Source of the DNA: Methanofastidiosum sp.
Lineage (GTDB): Archaea > Methanobacteriota_B > Thermococci > Methanofastidiosales > Methanofastidiosaceae
Length of the DNA stretch: 36,820 bases
Assembly: GCA_020854815.1 (NCBI GenBank)
Contig: JAHKLW010000079.1
Coordinates: forward strand, 1 to 36,820
Direction: 5' to 3'
Position numbers and translations under genes: made by a program. Of this stretch, positions 24,341-32,687 are shown piece after piece. The notes under the pieces were generated by a model. The model made no database searches and was not told the DNA's origin. It saw nothing but the letters and a program-made list of their open reading frames with translations. The stretch's first letter is position 1. Each line of letters opens with the position of its first letter.

Positions 24341-24546
24341 ATGAACGAGGTAGATATCCAATCTAAATTCCAGAGTCTTTCCCCAGAATTAAAAAAAGAA
24401 GTTTTAGATTATATTGACTTTCTTATATCAAGAAATAAAAATAAAAAACAAAAAAACTTACTTTTGAGTGGCAGGGCAAATTGTCAGATCTTAAAGAGGA
24501 ATTTACTTCTGTCGAGCTTCAGCACAAGGCTTTAGAGTGGCGCTAA
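24341..24546 (+). pseudogene. VapB antitoxin (DUF2281-like), frameshifted
   Basis: The first 36 or so residues (FQSLSPELKKEVLDYIDFLI) match the DUF2281 antitoxin group. One base appears missing in the run of seven A at 24450-24456. In the restored frame the protein reads LTFEWQGKLSDLKEEF then TSVELQHKALEWR and stops at 24546, overlapping the PIN start by one base. As sequenced the frame ends at 24535 with an aberrant tail. A TATA-like sequence precedes the ATG. Confidence 0.8.
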
Positions 24547-24923
24547 TGTATCTCCTTGACACAAATATACTGCTAGAGATTTTATTGAATCAAAGAAAAG
24601 CATAAAAATGTAAAGAATTTATAGATCATAATATAGAAGAAGTAATCATAAGTGATTTTTCTTTACACTCAATAGGGGTTATTTTACTTAGATACGAAAA
24701 GGAAGAAGCTTTCAATGTTTTTATTAGAGATATAGCGCCTACATTTAAAATTTTATCGTTGCCTTTGAGCGTATATGCCAATATTTATGAATTGAAAAGA
24801 GAGTATGACTTAGATTTTGACGATGCGTATAATTTTAAAATCTCAGAATTCTTTAATCTAATTCTAGTTACAATGGACAAGGATTTTGGCATAATAAAAG
24901 ATGCAGATATTTTATTCTTATAA
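24546..24923 (+). pseudogene. PIN-domain toxin with a premature stop codon
   Basis: The frame from the ATG at 24546 reads MYLLDTNILLEILLNQRKA, then a TAA at codon 20, then continues without interruption to 24923 (KCKEFIDHNIEEVIISDFSL, later DLDFDDAYNFKISEF and VTMDKDFGIIKD). The acidic PIN positions are kept. A single change in that codon, for example from GAA, would explain the break. Its antitoxin is also broken, so the whole pair looks dead. Confidence 0.85.
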
Positions 24924-24979
24924 CTCTTATTTTAAATCATTATAAGTTTGAATTTAATTAAAGATAGAAAAAAAATAAA

Positions 24980-26026
24980 TTATTTCTTCTTGAATTTCTT
25001 TGTGTAGATTAAAGCCCCAGCTGCTAAAATTATCAAAATAGGAATTGCTATGTAAATTGGATTAAACGATGAGCTCTTCTCAGGTTTTTGCATTGAATCT
25101 ACATCAAGGAAATAAACATAGGTGTCAGTTGAGCCTGCTATGACATTTTTCCCGTCAGGCGTTATTGAAACTGACCAGATTTTTCCGTCAGTTTTGAATT
25201 CTTTTAAATGCTCTCCAGATTTTGAGAATATATGCACTTTATTATCCCAAGAGCCTACGGCGATATAGTTGCCGTCAGGCGTTATTGAAACAGAAGAAAC
25301 AGTATATCCTATCTTTTGATTCCACAATAGTTTGCCTTGGCCATCAAACAAGAACACCCTATAGTCCTTTTGAGTCTCCTCGTCTGACTCAAAGCTACCT
25401 GTTCCACATACGAGGTATGATGAGTCAGGTGTTACTGCGACAGAGATAACAGGCATTTTTGCATCGTATTTCCACATTAAAAATCCCGATCTAAGAAGAT
25501 AAGCGTGATTATCGGAAGAAGCCACAGCCATAGTTTGACCATCTGGCGTCAGTGAAACATAATTAACTTTTCCATCGGTTTTATAATCCCAAAGAGGCCT
25601 TCCATCCTTGTAGATCATGGCATAGACATCAGATGAGCTACCTCCAATATAGTTGCCATCTGGAGTTATTGTTAGAAAACCACCTTTTACGGATTTGAAA
25701 TCTTTTAAATAATTCCCAGATGTTGAGAAAATATATACTCTTTCCCCAACTACAGAAGAAACATTTGCCAAATCCTCGGAAAAAACAATTGAAGTTATTC
25801 TCTTTCCCATATCGTGCTGCCATAAAACTGACCCAGATTTGTCAAAAAAGTAAAAAGATCCATCAATTGAACTTGCTGCGCTATAATCGCCTGTTGTCGT
25901 GACGGAAGTTCCCCAGCTGCTTAGTTTGTATTTCCAGCTTACTGGATCTGAGTTTTCTTCTGCAATCAATAATCCAGAAGAAGCTATTATGCCAAAAACT
26001 AATAAAATGACTATTAATTTTTTCAT
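24980..26026 (-). CDS. Exported beta-propeller protein with C-terminal membrane anchor
   Basis: 348 residues. There is an N-terminal signal sequence (KKLIVILLVFGIIASSGLLI), then about seven repeats of roughly 40 residues with TPDGNYIA-type turns followed by V.IFS.SG strands, as in WD40 or PQQ-like propellers, then one C-terminal transmembrane helix (about 323-342) and a short basic tail. It would be displayed outside the cell and anchored. Ligand or partner unknown. It lies alone and convergent to the broken PIN gene. Confidence 0.82.
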   Translation of the reverse strand: MKKLIVILLVFGIIASSGLLIAEENSDPVSWKYKLSSWGTSVTTTGDYSAASSIDGSFYFFDKSGSVLWQHDMGKRITSIVFSEDLANVSSVVGERVYIFSTSGNYLKDFKSVKGGFLTITPDGNYIGGSSSDVYAMIYKDGRPLWDYKTDGKVNYVSLTPDGQTMAVASSDNHAYLLRSGFLMWKYDAKMPVISVAVTPDSSYLVCGTGSFESDEETQKDYRVFLFDGQGKLLWNQKIGYTVSSVSITPDGNYIAVGSWDNKVHIFSKSGEHLKEFKTDGKIWSVSITPDGKNVIAGSTDTYVYFLDVDSMQKPEKSSSFNPIYIAIPILIILAAGALIYTKKFKKK

Positions 26027-26062
26027 AGAAGAAGGAAAAAAAATTGATATATAAATATATCT

Positions 26063-27157
26063 TCAGCGCTCAAGTTTTCCAGAAATAAATTCCTCAACTT
26101 TGATCTTTGCTTCAGAGTCTGAGTACTGGATTAGTGGGTGCTTCATTGTGTAGCTTGAGATTGATGTGAGGGGTCCGCCTATCTTCCTATCAAGGCCTAG
26201 TTTTGCACATCTTATTGCATCAATTGCAACGCCTGCAGAGTTTGGCGAGTCTTCTACTGAAAGTCTAAGCTCTAAGTTCAATGGTATATCCCCAAAGCCT
26301 CTTCCTTCCAGTCTCAAAAAGCAGAGCTTGTTGTCATTTAGCCATGGCACATAATCGGAAGGGCCGATGTGGATGTTGTCTGGATGCAAGGCCACATCAA
26401 GCTGTGATTGCACTGCTTCAGTTTTTGATATCTTTTTGGATTTTAATCTATCCTTTTCAAGCATGTTGAGAAAGTCTGTGTTTCCGCCAGTATTAAGCTG
26501 ATACGTCCTGTCAACAATTACACCTCTGTCCTGGAACAATTTTGTAAGGACTCTGTGAACTATAGTTGCGCCAAGCTGCGATTTAATATCGTCTCCAACT
26601 ATCGGAAGCCCTTTATCCTCAAATCTTTTTGCCCATTCTTCATTTGAAGCTATGAAGACCGGCATACAGTTTACAAATGCAACGCCTGCTTCAAGGGCTG
26701 CTTCGGCATAGAACTTTGTAGCTTTTTCAGATCCCACAGGCATATAATTTATGAGGACATCGACCTTATTCTTTTTAAGTTCTGATACAACGTCACACGG
26801 TTTCTCATCAGAAACTACAAATCTTCTATCCTCGGCGTAGTCACCCATGTGTGCAGCAAATCCATCTAGAACTGGGCCCATCATTACCTGTGCCCCAAAT
26901 TTAGGAATGTCTTTATAAATCGTTTTGGTGCAGTTTGGGCTTTGGAATATAGCTTCGCTTATGTCTTTTCCTACCTTTCTTTTATCAATATCAAACGCGA
27001 CGACAAATTTTAAATCTTGAGGTCTGTAACCCCCTAGATTCTCGTTCATCAAACCAATAATCTGTTTTGTGCCATTATTTCTGTAATATTCAATTCCTTG
27101 AACAAGTGATGAAGCGCAATTGCCAACTCCTGCAATTGCAACCCTAATTTCTCCCAT
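26063..27157 (-). CDS. myo-Inositol-1-phosphate synthase
   Basis: The enzyme converts glucose 6-phosphate to inositol 1-phosphate with NAD, feeding archaetidylinositol lipids. The N-terminus IAGVGNCASSLVQGIEYY is the dinucleotide-binding motif, followed by VNCMPVFIASNEEWAKRF, GDDIKSQLGATIVHRVL, and LNTGGNTDFLNM, all typical. At 364 residues it matches archaeal and bacterial single-domain forms. A strong GGAGGT ribosome site lies before the ATG. It is divergent from a PadR regulator, which may control it. Confidence 0.93.
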   Translation of the reverse strand: MGEIRVAIAGVGNCASSLVQGIEYYRNNGTKQIIGLMNENLGGYRPQDLKFVVAFDIDKRKVGKDISEAIFQSPNCTKTIYKDIPKFGAQVMMGPVLDGFAAHMGDYAEDRRFVVSDEKPCDVVSELKKNKVDVLINYMPVGSEKATKFYAEAALEAGVAFVNCMPVFIASNEEWAKRFEDKGLPIVGDDIKSQLGATIVHRVLTKLFQDRGVIVDRTYQLNTGGNTDFLNMLEKDRLKSKKISKTEAVQSQLDVALHPDNIHIGPSDYVPWLNDNKLCFLRLEGRGFGDIPLNLELRLSVEDSPNSAGVAIDAIRCAKLGLDRKIGGPLTSISSYTMKHPLIQYSDSEAKIKVEEFISGKLER

Positions 27158-27247
27158 ATAGGTACCTCCTAAAAGATGATACGATATTTTTTATAGTATT
27201 ATAAAGATTTAAATAGTTTATGGTCATAAAATATTAAAGGTGCTTAA
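27158..27247. promoter_or_regulatory. Divergent promoter of inositol-phosphate synthase and padR
   Basis: These 90 bases carry a perfect AGGAGGT for the synthase on the minus strand and AAAGGTG for padR on the plus strand, with an AT-rich core (27180-27225) holding both TATA regions. I see no clear ATGT-N8-ACAT type PadR operator. Confidence 0.5.
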
Positions 27248-27565
27248 ATGCCTCTCGAAAGACTCAAAAAAAAGCTTACAACTGAGGTCTTATGGATATA
27301 TATCCTAAGCCTGTTATCTGAAAAATCCATGTATGCCTATGAAGTTAAGGCCGAAATAGAAAAAAACTTTTCATTTGCCCCTGCTAGAATAACAAGCTAT
27401 ATCGTACTATACAATCTTGAAAAAGGAGGATATGTCACCTCAGAATGGGAAGATTCAGGACACGGCAGACCAAACAGGAAATATTACATAATTACAGATT
27501 CTGGGAAAGAACTTCTTGAAGAGGGTAAAAACTTCATAAACTTAGTTATTTCAAAGATAGGATAG
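27248..27565 (+). CDS. PadR family transcriptional regulator
   Basis: 105 residues. The winged helix is clear: WIYILSLLSEKSMYAYEVKA, then ITSYIVLYNLEKGGYVTSEW and HGRPNRKYYIITDSGKELL, the wing and following helix of PadR. GGTG lies before the ATG. It is divergent from the inositol-phosphate synthase and precedes the AlaX-like gene by 36 bases, so either or both may be targets. Confidence 0.9.
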   Translation: MPLERLKKKLTTEVLWIYILSLLSEKSMYAYEVKAEIEKNFSFAPARITSYIVLYNLEKGGYVTSEWEDSGHGRPNRKYYIITDSGKELLEEGKNFINLVISKIG

Positions 27566-27601
27566 CGTAAAAGTTTTATTGAGTTGTACTTATTCTTTTC
27601 C

Positions 27602-28543
27602 ATGAAGGATAAAAGAGCACATACAGGAGAACATATATTTTTTAGATCACTTTCTAAAGTAATCCCGGAAGTATCCCTTGATAAGATTTCTATAAAGGAA
27701 GAAAAAAATGCACTTTATATTAAATATCCTGGTGATTTTAGCTGGGAAAAGCTTCTTGAAGCTGAAAAGCTTACAAACAAGATCATTTTGGAGAATAGAA
27801 AAGTAATTGTCCACAACTCTAGGAAAGAAGAAGTCGTCACTAAATTTCCAGGAATCAGAATAAAAATTGATAGGATACAAACTGAAGAGGTCAGGATTGT
27901 TGAAGTTGAAGATTATGATTTTGCAGCCTGCTCCGGAGAGCATGTGGATTCCACTAAAGAAATTGAGTTCTTTCTTCTAACTAAAGTTAATAAAACTGGA
28001 GACAACTCATACAGATTAGAATTTGAGGTGGCTGAAAAGGCCAAGGAAGAATCATTGAATCTATCAAAAATTGCTTTGGCATCTATGGAAATACTTCAAT
28101 CTGCTCCTGAAAATGTCGAGAGGACTATATCTAACCTATTAAAAGACAATGAAAGATATAGAAAAGGCTTAGCTGAATTTTCTCAAAAGAGTTTTGAGTC
28201 AATTTCTCCTAAAGATGTTTCAGGGAAGAAGTTATATTTTGAGACTCTAAAAGGTCTGGATAGAAAAATAGTAATTAAAAGGGCCGGCGAAATAATAGAG
28301 CAGTCAAAGTCTTTTTTAGTGCTATTTTTGATTGATGACGGAGTGTTTGTCATCTGTGGAAGATCTGTAGATATCAATTATGACATGAGACAACTTCTAA
28401 ACTCAATTTTGACAAGGTTTGGTGGCAAGGGGGGTGGGAGAGAAAACTTTGCCCAAGGAGGCGGCTCTTTGACAGAAAACTATGAAGAAATAATAAAAGA
28501 GATTGAAGAGGAAGTTGAAAAGATTGTCAGTTCTCTAACCTAA
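27602..28543 (+). CDS. AlaX-like alanyl-tRNA editing protein with DHHA1 domain
   Basis: This stand-alone relative of the editing half of alanyl-tRNA synthetase would hydrolyse mischarged tRNA-Ala. Near the N-terminus RAHTGEHIFFRSL holds HxxxH, and about residue 112 CSGEHVDST holds CxxxH; together these make the zinc site of AlaX proteins. The C-terminal GGKGGGRENFAQGGG is the DHHA1 signature. There is no aminoacylation domain. It is 313 residues from the ATG at 27602; an upstream TTG at 27584 is less likely. It could alternatively act on another tRNA or small molecule. Its last 17 bases overlap the convergent gene. Confidence 0.82.
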   Translation: MKDKRAHTGEHIFFRSLSKVIPEVSLDKISIKEEKNALYIKYPGDFSWEKLLEAEKLTNKIILENRKVIVHNSRKEEVVTKFPGIRIKIDRIQTEEVRIVEVEDYDFAACSGEHVDSTKEIEFFLLTKVNKTGDNSYRLEFEVAEKAKEESLNLSKIALASMEILQSAPENVERTISNLLKDNERYRKGLAEFSQKSFESISPKDVSGKKLYFETLKGLDRKIVIKRAGEIIEQSKSFLVLFLIDDGVFVICGRSVDINYDMRQLLNSILTRFGGKGGGRENFAQGGGSLTENYEEIIKEIEEEVEKIVSSLT

Positions 28544-29300
28544 GATAGGCCACCATATTTGAGATGACAGACCAAGTATACACAACTCCTCTTATCAAGA
28601 TAAAAAATATATCAAGCAGTATCCCTCTTTCACCCAGAATACCAAGATCGTTTAAGTAAAGCAAGATATAATTTAATGAAAATATTGTTGCTGTTATTAC
28701 CGCAAGAAGTCCCAACGTGTAGTCCGGATTTTTAAAGACAAGTAAAATCCCTTTCTTTATACTGGAAAATAATGAATCGCTGCTGGAAGTTGACTCAGGG
28801 ATTACATAATAAAGGAAATAGATAAGGATTATTCCGGGCAATACATAAGCCATTGTTCCAATCACTATTAGGGCAACTGTTACTATGCTTGAGATAACTA
28901 TCTTCGGAAAGGATTTGAAGAATGTTTTATAGTAAATTTTTTTGTTCCTGTACATTGATTCTACTAAAAAGAATACGATTGAAATTCCAAATATATAGAT
29001 CATGCCCATTAAAAATGAGGTAAACGGTGCAAGTAAGTCTCCTTTGAAAAGAAAAAGGAAAACTTCAGAAAATTGTGGCGGTAAAAATGAAGGTATATCT
29101 TCAAAAAAAGTTGATGTTTCTCCCAAAGTGAGGTATTGAGTATTTAAGATTTGATCAATATTGTGATAAAAGTAATTGTTTAGGAATGCAGAAAGAAAAT
29201 AAACTACGTACATCGATGCAAGTATCGGGATGAAAAGTTTCTTATTTTCATTACAGAATCCAAATGATATAGCAAGAGTTTGTCCTACTCCAGTTTTCAT
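28527..29300 (-). CDS. Multi-pass membrane protein of unknown function
   Basis: 257 residues with about six hydrophobic segments, including ILASMYVVYFLSAFL, FLMGMIYIFGISIVFFLVE, IVSSIVTVALIVIGTMAYVL and LGLLAVITATIFSLNYILL. The pattern IGTMAYVLPGIILIYFLYYV followed by IKKGILLVFKNPDYTLGLL is like DUF4013 and similar archaeal membrane families, but I cannot assign it firmly. It overlaps the upstream lipoprotein gene by four bases (ATGA), so the two probably work together in the cell envelope. Confidence 0.65.
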   Translation of the reverse strand: MKTGVGQTLAISFGFCNENKKLFIPILASMYVVYFLSAFLNNYFYHNIDQILNTQYLTLGETSTFFEDIPSFLPPQFSEVFLFLFKGDLLAPFTSFLMGMIYIFGISIVFFLVESMYRNKKIYYKTFFKSFPKIVISSIVTVALIVIGTMAYVLPGIILIYFLYYVIPESTSSSDSLFSSIKKGILLVFKNPDYTLGLLAVITATIFSLNYILLYLNDLGILGERGILLDIFFILIRGVVYTWSVISNMVAYLRLEN

Positions 29301-29797
29301 CTATTGCAACACCTTACTTTGACTAGATATCTTTCTGTCCCCGATCTGATATTTGCACTGACGCTGAATGGATACTTTTCACCATAGTCGAGTTCGCCGA
29401 CATTCACATAGTAAGAATCTTCCCCTATAACATTGCCATTACTATTATAGAAGAAAATGTATAGTTTCACACAGTTTATTGGTGGATTTTTATAGCTTGC
29501 ATCCCCATAATTGTATACGTTGCCTTGGATGTAGACTCTGTTTCCTTCAAATCTTTGTTTATAGTCTTTTATTTGCATTGGGCAAGCTATAGAGCCAGAA
29601 GGCGTTTCACCCTTAATGGGGTTAGGAACTGTAGTTGTTTTCCCATTTGAACTAGTTTCCTCAATCGGGTTAAAGTTCTGCTTTCTCCAATCCTCTAACA
29701 CATCTTTTGCTGTTTGGCCATTGTCTTTAGAGCTGCATCCAGCAAACGCTGATATCAAAGTAATTATTACAATTAAGCTAGATAATTTTCTAGACAT
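29297..29797 (-). CDS. Lipoprotein with FxLYD-like beta domain
   Basis: 166 residues. The N-terminus has a signal helix ending in the lipobox AFAGC at about residue 20, so the mature protein would be lipid-anchored outside the membrane. A threonine- and proline-rich linker is followed by a beta-rich domain (RVYIQGNVYNYGDASYKN, KLYIFFYNSNGNVIGED, LVKVRCC) of the type that senses or binds in other FxLYD proteins. It is cotranscribed with the membrane protein after it. Confidence 0.72.
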   Translation of the reverse strand: MSRKLSSLIVIITLISAFAGCSSKDNGQTAKDVLEDWRKQNFNPIEETSSNGKTTTVPNPIKGETPSGSIACPMQIKDYKQRFEGNRVYIQGNVYNYGDASYKNPPINCVKLYIFFYNSNGNVIGEDSYYVNVGELDYGEKYPFSVSANIRSGTERYLVKVRCCNR

Positions 29798-29852
29798 TTT
29801 ATCTTAATGATAAAGGGAGTTTTATTATATAAACATATTGAAAAGGAAGTGA

Positions 29853-29925
29853 TAGCCGGGAACGGATTCGAACCGCTGTCGCGGGGACCAAAACCCCGCA
29901 GGATTGACCGCTACCCTACCCGGCT
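29853..29925 (-). tRNA. tRNA-Gln (anticodon TTG)
   Basis: On the minus strand the acceptor arms AGCCGGG and CCCGGCT pair fully. The anticodon stem CGGGG/CCCCG encloses the loop TTTTGGT, giving anticodon TTG, which reads CAA. The T arm is AGCGG-TTCGAAT-CCGTT, with G-T closing pairs allowed. The discriminator is A and CCA is not encoded. No intron is seen. Confidence 0.93.
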
Positions 29926-29970
29926 AGCATTAATAGAAAATTTAAATTGTGATTTAAAACTTTCGGTAAC

Positions 29971-29980
29971 TTTATATATC
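29971..29980 (+). promoter_or_regulatory. TATA box of the aIF2 beta gene
   Basis: TTTATATATC ends 20 bases before the ATG at 30001, and no ribosome site separates the two. This fits a leaderless transcript. Confidence 0.5.
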
Positions 29981-30000
29981 ACAAAAATCTCTTCACAAAT

Positions 30001-30420
30001 ATGGGAGATGAAAAAACAGACTATGCGTCCCTTCTAAAGCGTGCAGAAGAGCTTTTGCCAAAAAATGTCTTTGAGACGAGTAGATTTGAGCTTCCCAGAG
30101 CGGACTCATTTATAATGGGGAACAGGACGATCGTTAAGAACTTCAGAGAAATAGCATCAATTCTAAACAGAGATGTCGACCCTTTCTTAAAATATATCCT
30201 AAGAGAGCTTGCAACTGCAGGGAACATGAGCGGGCAAGAGGCAATATTTCAAGGAAAATTTTCATCTACAGTTATAAGTGAAAAAATTGAAAAGTATGCC
30301 AAAGAATCTGTGATATGCTCTGAATGTAACAGGCCAGATACTAGAATTATAAGAGAAGATAGGATTACTTTTCTGCAGTGTGAAGCATGTGGCGCCCGCT
30401 ATCCTATAAAACATGCATAA
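30001..30420 (+). CDS. eif2b: Translation initiation factor aIF2, beta subunit
   Basis: 139 residues, the normal archaeal length. The N-terminal helix region (YASLLKRAEELLPKNVFE), the core RTIVKNFREIASILNRD and FLKYILRELATAG, and the C-terminal zinc ribbon CSECNRPDTRI then CEACGARYPIK are all in order. With the alpha and gamma subunits it carries initiator tRNA to the ribosome. Confidence 0.96.
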   Translation: MGDEKTDYASLLKRAEELLPKNVFETSRFELPRADSFIMGNRTIVKNFREIASILNRDVDPFLKYILRELATAGNMSGQEAIFQGKFSSTVISEKIEKYAKESVICSECNRPDTRIIREDRITFLQCEACGARYPIKHA

Positions 30421-30520
30421 TACGTTTATTTTCTTCAAGATTTAGCAGAATTTTAAATTATTTCCGATAAATATAAATAGGTAGTATATATAATATATAA
30501 TAATTTCAATGGTGATAACT

Positions 30521-31450
30521 ATGGGTAGAAGAAATGATTTTATTGTATTGGGCCTTATTCTTCTAATTGTTGCAGGGGGATTATTTTATTATACAACTAT
30601 TCCATTCCAAAGAACAATTACAACACAAGAATACGTTACAAAAGAAAATATAGTGATTAAAGAAAGAATAGTTCCGCAAGAAAGACTTGTCAAGAGGACT
30701 AGAGATGTGATAGTATACACAAATTCAACTATTGTTGATTCTGAAAAGAATTTCGAACCTAATGAGTATATAAATTTAGGCGATCCTTTACTTAAACCAA
30801 ACGACCGGATAAAATACACAATAACAACTGACCCCAATAAAAGAGATATAGAGCGTTGGTTTGAATTTAAAATTGTAGATAATCAAAATTATGATCGTTG
30901 GATAAATAATCAGGCTTACACTGCTTTTTATGATGCGCCTATTGGAACTATCGAATTAAATAATACTTGGACTGTTCCAGAAACTTCAGGTATACAGCAA
31001 TACAGGATAATTCTCTCAAATAGACTCTTTGCCTATTCAAAAACGATAAAATATACCATCATAAAACAAGAATCTTCTGTTACCAGGCAGGAATATCTTG
31101 AAACTGTAATTGAAAATGTAACTGAATCATACGAAGAGAGAGAACCATATCAAGAACTTGAGACTGTTACAAAACAAGAAACATTCTGGCATGATGAATA
31201 CAGACCTGTCTCATACATCTTGGGAGCCTTTGGAATAATAGGTATATTGGTTGGATTATTGACTCATGCACAGAGAGAGAAAATTAAAAGGATCCCTGTT
31301 GTTAAAAGTATATCTAGAAGAACATCTGGGCCAGAAGTTCTTCCCAAATGCCCACTTTGTGGATCAAAAGTCGTTCCAACTCACATTATGGAAGATCGAA
31401 AAAAGATTTACAAGTGCACCTATTGTAATCATCTTTTAGAACTAGATTAA
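30521..31450 (+). CDS. Two-helix membrane protein with external domain and C-terminal zinc ribbon
   Basis: About 309 residues. A transmembrane helix (FIVLGLILLIVAGGLFYY) is followed by about 200 residues with repeated charged strands (TTQEYVTKENIVIKERIV, later TRQEYLETVIENVTESYEE), a second helix (YILGAFGIIGILVGLLTHAQ) and a zinc ribbon with CPLCGSK and CTYCNHL. The middle domain would be outside and the ribbon inside. The ATG at 30521 follows GGTGAT, so I prefer it over 30509. Family not recognised. It resembles the protein at 21914 only in having a membrane part and a terminal zinc ribbon. Confidence 0.68.
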   Translation: MGRRNDFIVLGLILLIVAGGLFYYTTIPFQRTITTQEYVTKENIVIKERIVPQERLVKRTRDVIVYTNSTIVDSEKNFEPNEYINLGDPLLKPNDRIKYTITTDPNKRDIERWFEFKIVDNQNYDRWINNQAYTAFYDAPIGTIELNNTWTVPETSGIQQYRIILSNRLFAYSKTIKYTIIKQESSVTRQEYLETVIENVTESYEEREPYQELETVTKQETFWHDEYRPVSYILGAFGIIGILVGLLTHAQREKIKRIPVVKSISRRTSGPEVLPKCPLCGSKVVPTHIMEDRKKIYKCTYCNHLLELD

Positions 31451-31478
31451 TAATATTTTATTTTTTAAATAACAAACT

Positions 31479-32636
31479 TTATTCGATTTTTTGACCTGGC
31501 TTAATTATCAAATTATCTTCGATCTTGACATTTTTCCCAACTATCGCTCCGAGTTGTGTCCTGTTTGAATCCACAAATTCTCCTTTGATTTTAACTTGGA
31601 TGCTCTTTTGAGATTCACTTTGAAAAACTACATTGTTTCCAATGTCTGAATGGTCACCAATTATAGAAAATGAAACAACAGAATTATCGCCAATTTTCAC
31701 ACTGTCCATTATGACGGAATTTTCAATAACGCAGTTTTCACCAATTTTTACATCTTTTCTTATGACAGACGAAGCTATCTTTGAATTTTTTCCGATCTTG
31801 ACATTTTTTGATATTAGGCATGGGGAAATAATCTCAGAAGAATCAATTATAGTGCCAGAGTCTATATACGAAGGAAATCCTATTTTTGAATCAGATGAAA
31901 CCTCTGAATTTTTTGAAGCATAATTTTTTACACTTTCTAAAAAGAACATATTTGCATCGATTAAATCCCAAGGCCTTCCGATATCTAGCCATTTTCCCTC
32001 TAGAGGAATCCATCTGACTTTATTCCCACTTTCAATCATCATTTTCAGAGAGTCTGTTAGCTCATACTCCCCTCTTGGCGAGATTTTGGTCTTGTTAATA
32101 TATGAAAAAGCCTCTTTTTTAAAACAATAAATTCCGGTATTTATCAAGTTAGAAGGTGGATTATCTGACTTCTCAAAAATCCCCACCACTTCATCCCTAT
32201 CTACAAGCACACTTCCAAAAAATTCTGGTGTGTCACTCTTTGTTAAAGCCATTATGGCAATTGAATCAGAAGTCTTAAATTTTGAGAGGAGAGACGCAAT
32301 TAAATCCTCTTTAAACAGTAAATCGCCATAGACGCATATGAAGTCAGAATTTACATATTCTGACGCTATCATGAGCGCATGTCCAGTTCCAAGACGCTCT
32401 TTCTGCTCGATAAAATTAATGTCAATCTCATAATTGCAATTTCGGATATAATCTTCAATTATTTCAGATTTGTGGCCAACTATTATTGAAATTTTTTCTA
32501 TACCTGATGATTTGAATACCTTGAATATATTTCCAAGTATTGTAGTATCCCCTAAAGGTAACATTGGTTTTGGTATTTCATCTGTTAGAGGAGAAAGTCT
32601 CACGCCTTTGCCTGCGGCAAGTATCACAGCTTCCAT
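31479..32636 (-). CDS. Sugar-1-phosphate nucleotidyltransferase with beta-helix domain
   Basis: The N-terminal Rossmann domain starts EAVILAAGKGVRLSPLTDEI then PKPMLPLGDTTILGNIF, the signature of NDP-sugar pyrophosphorylases. The last 140 or so residues are hexapeptide repeats of a left-handed beta-helix (KIGENCVIENSVIMDSVKIG). At 385 residues it resembles archaeal bifunctional GlmU-like or mannose-1-phosphate guanylyltransferase-like proteins. The sugar is uncertain. It may supply the glycan cluster about 11 kb away. Confidence 0.87.
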   Translation of the reverse strand: MEAVILAAGKGVRLSPLTDEIPKPMLPLGDTTILGNIFKVFKSSGIEKISIIVGHKSEIIEDYIRNCNYEIDINFIEQKERLGTGHALMIASEYVNSDFICVYGDLLFKEDLIASLLSKFKTSDSIAIMALTKSDTPEFFGSVLVDRDEVVGIFEKSDNPPSNLINTGIYCFKKEAFSYINKTKISPRGEYELTDSLKMMIESGNKVRWIPLEGKWLDIGRPWDLIDANMFFLESVKNYASKNSEVSSDSKIGFPSYIDSGTIIDSSEIISPCLISKNVKIGKNSKIASSVIRKDVKIGENCVIENSVIMDSVKIGDNSVVSFSIIGDHSDIGNNVVFQSESQKSIQVKIKGEFVDSNRTQLGAIVGKNVKIEDNLIIKPGQKIE

Positions 32637-32687
32637 AAAATCGCCATATGCAAAAACTATTTATATTGACTTATATAATTATCTTTA

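Noticed and set aside
29807-30037. 76-codon plus-strand frame across the tRNA-Gln gene
   Set aside because: It runs antisense through the tRNA and into the aIF2 beta start; its peptide NGFEPLSRGPKPR is the reverse of the tRNA.
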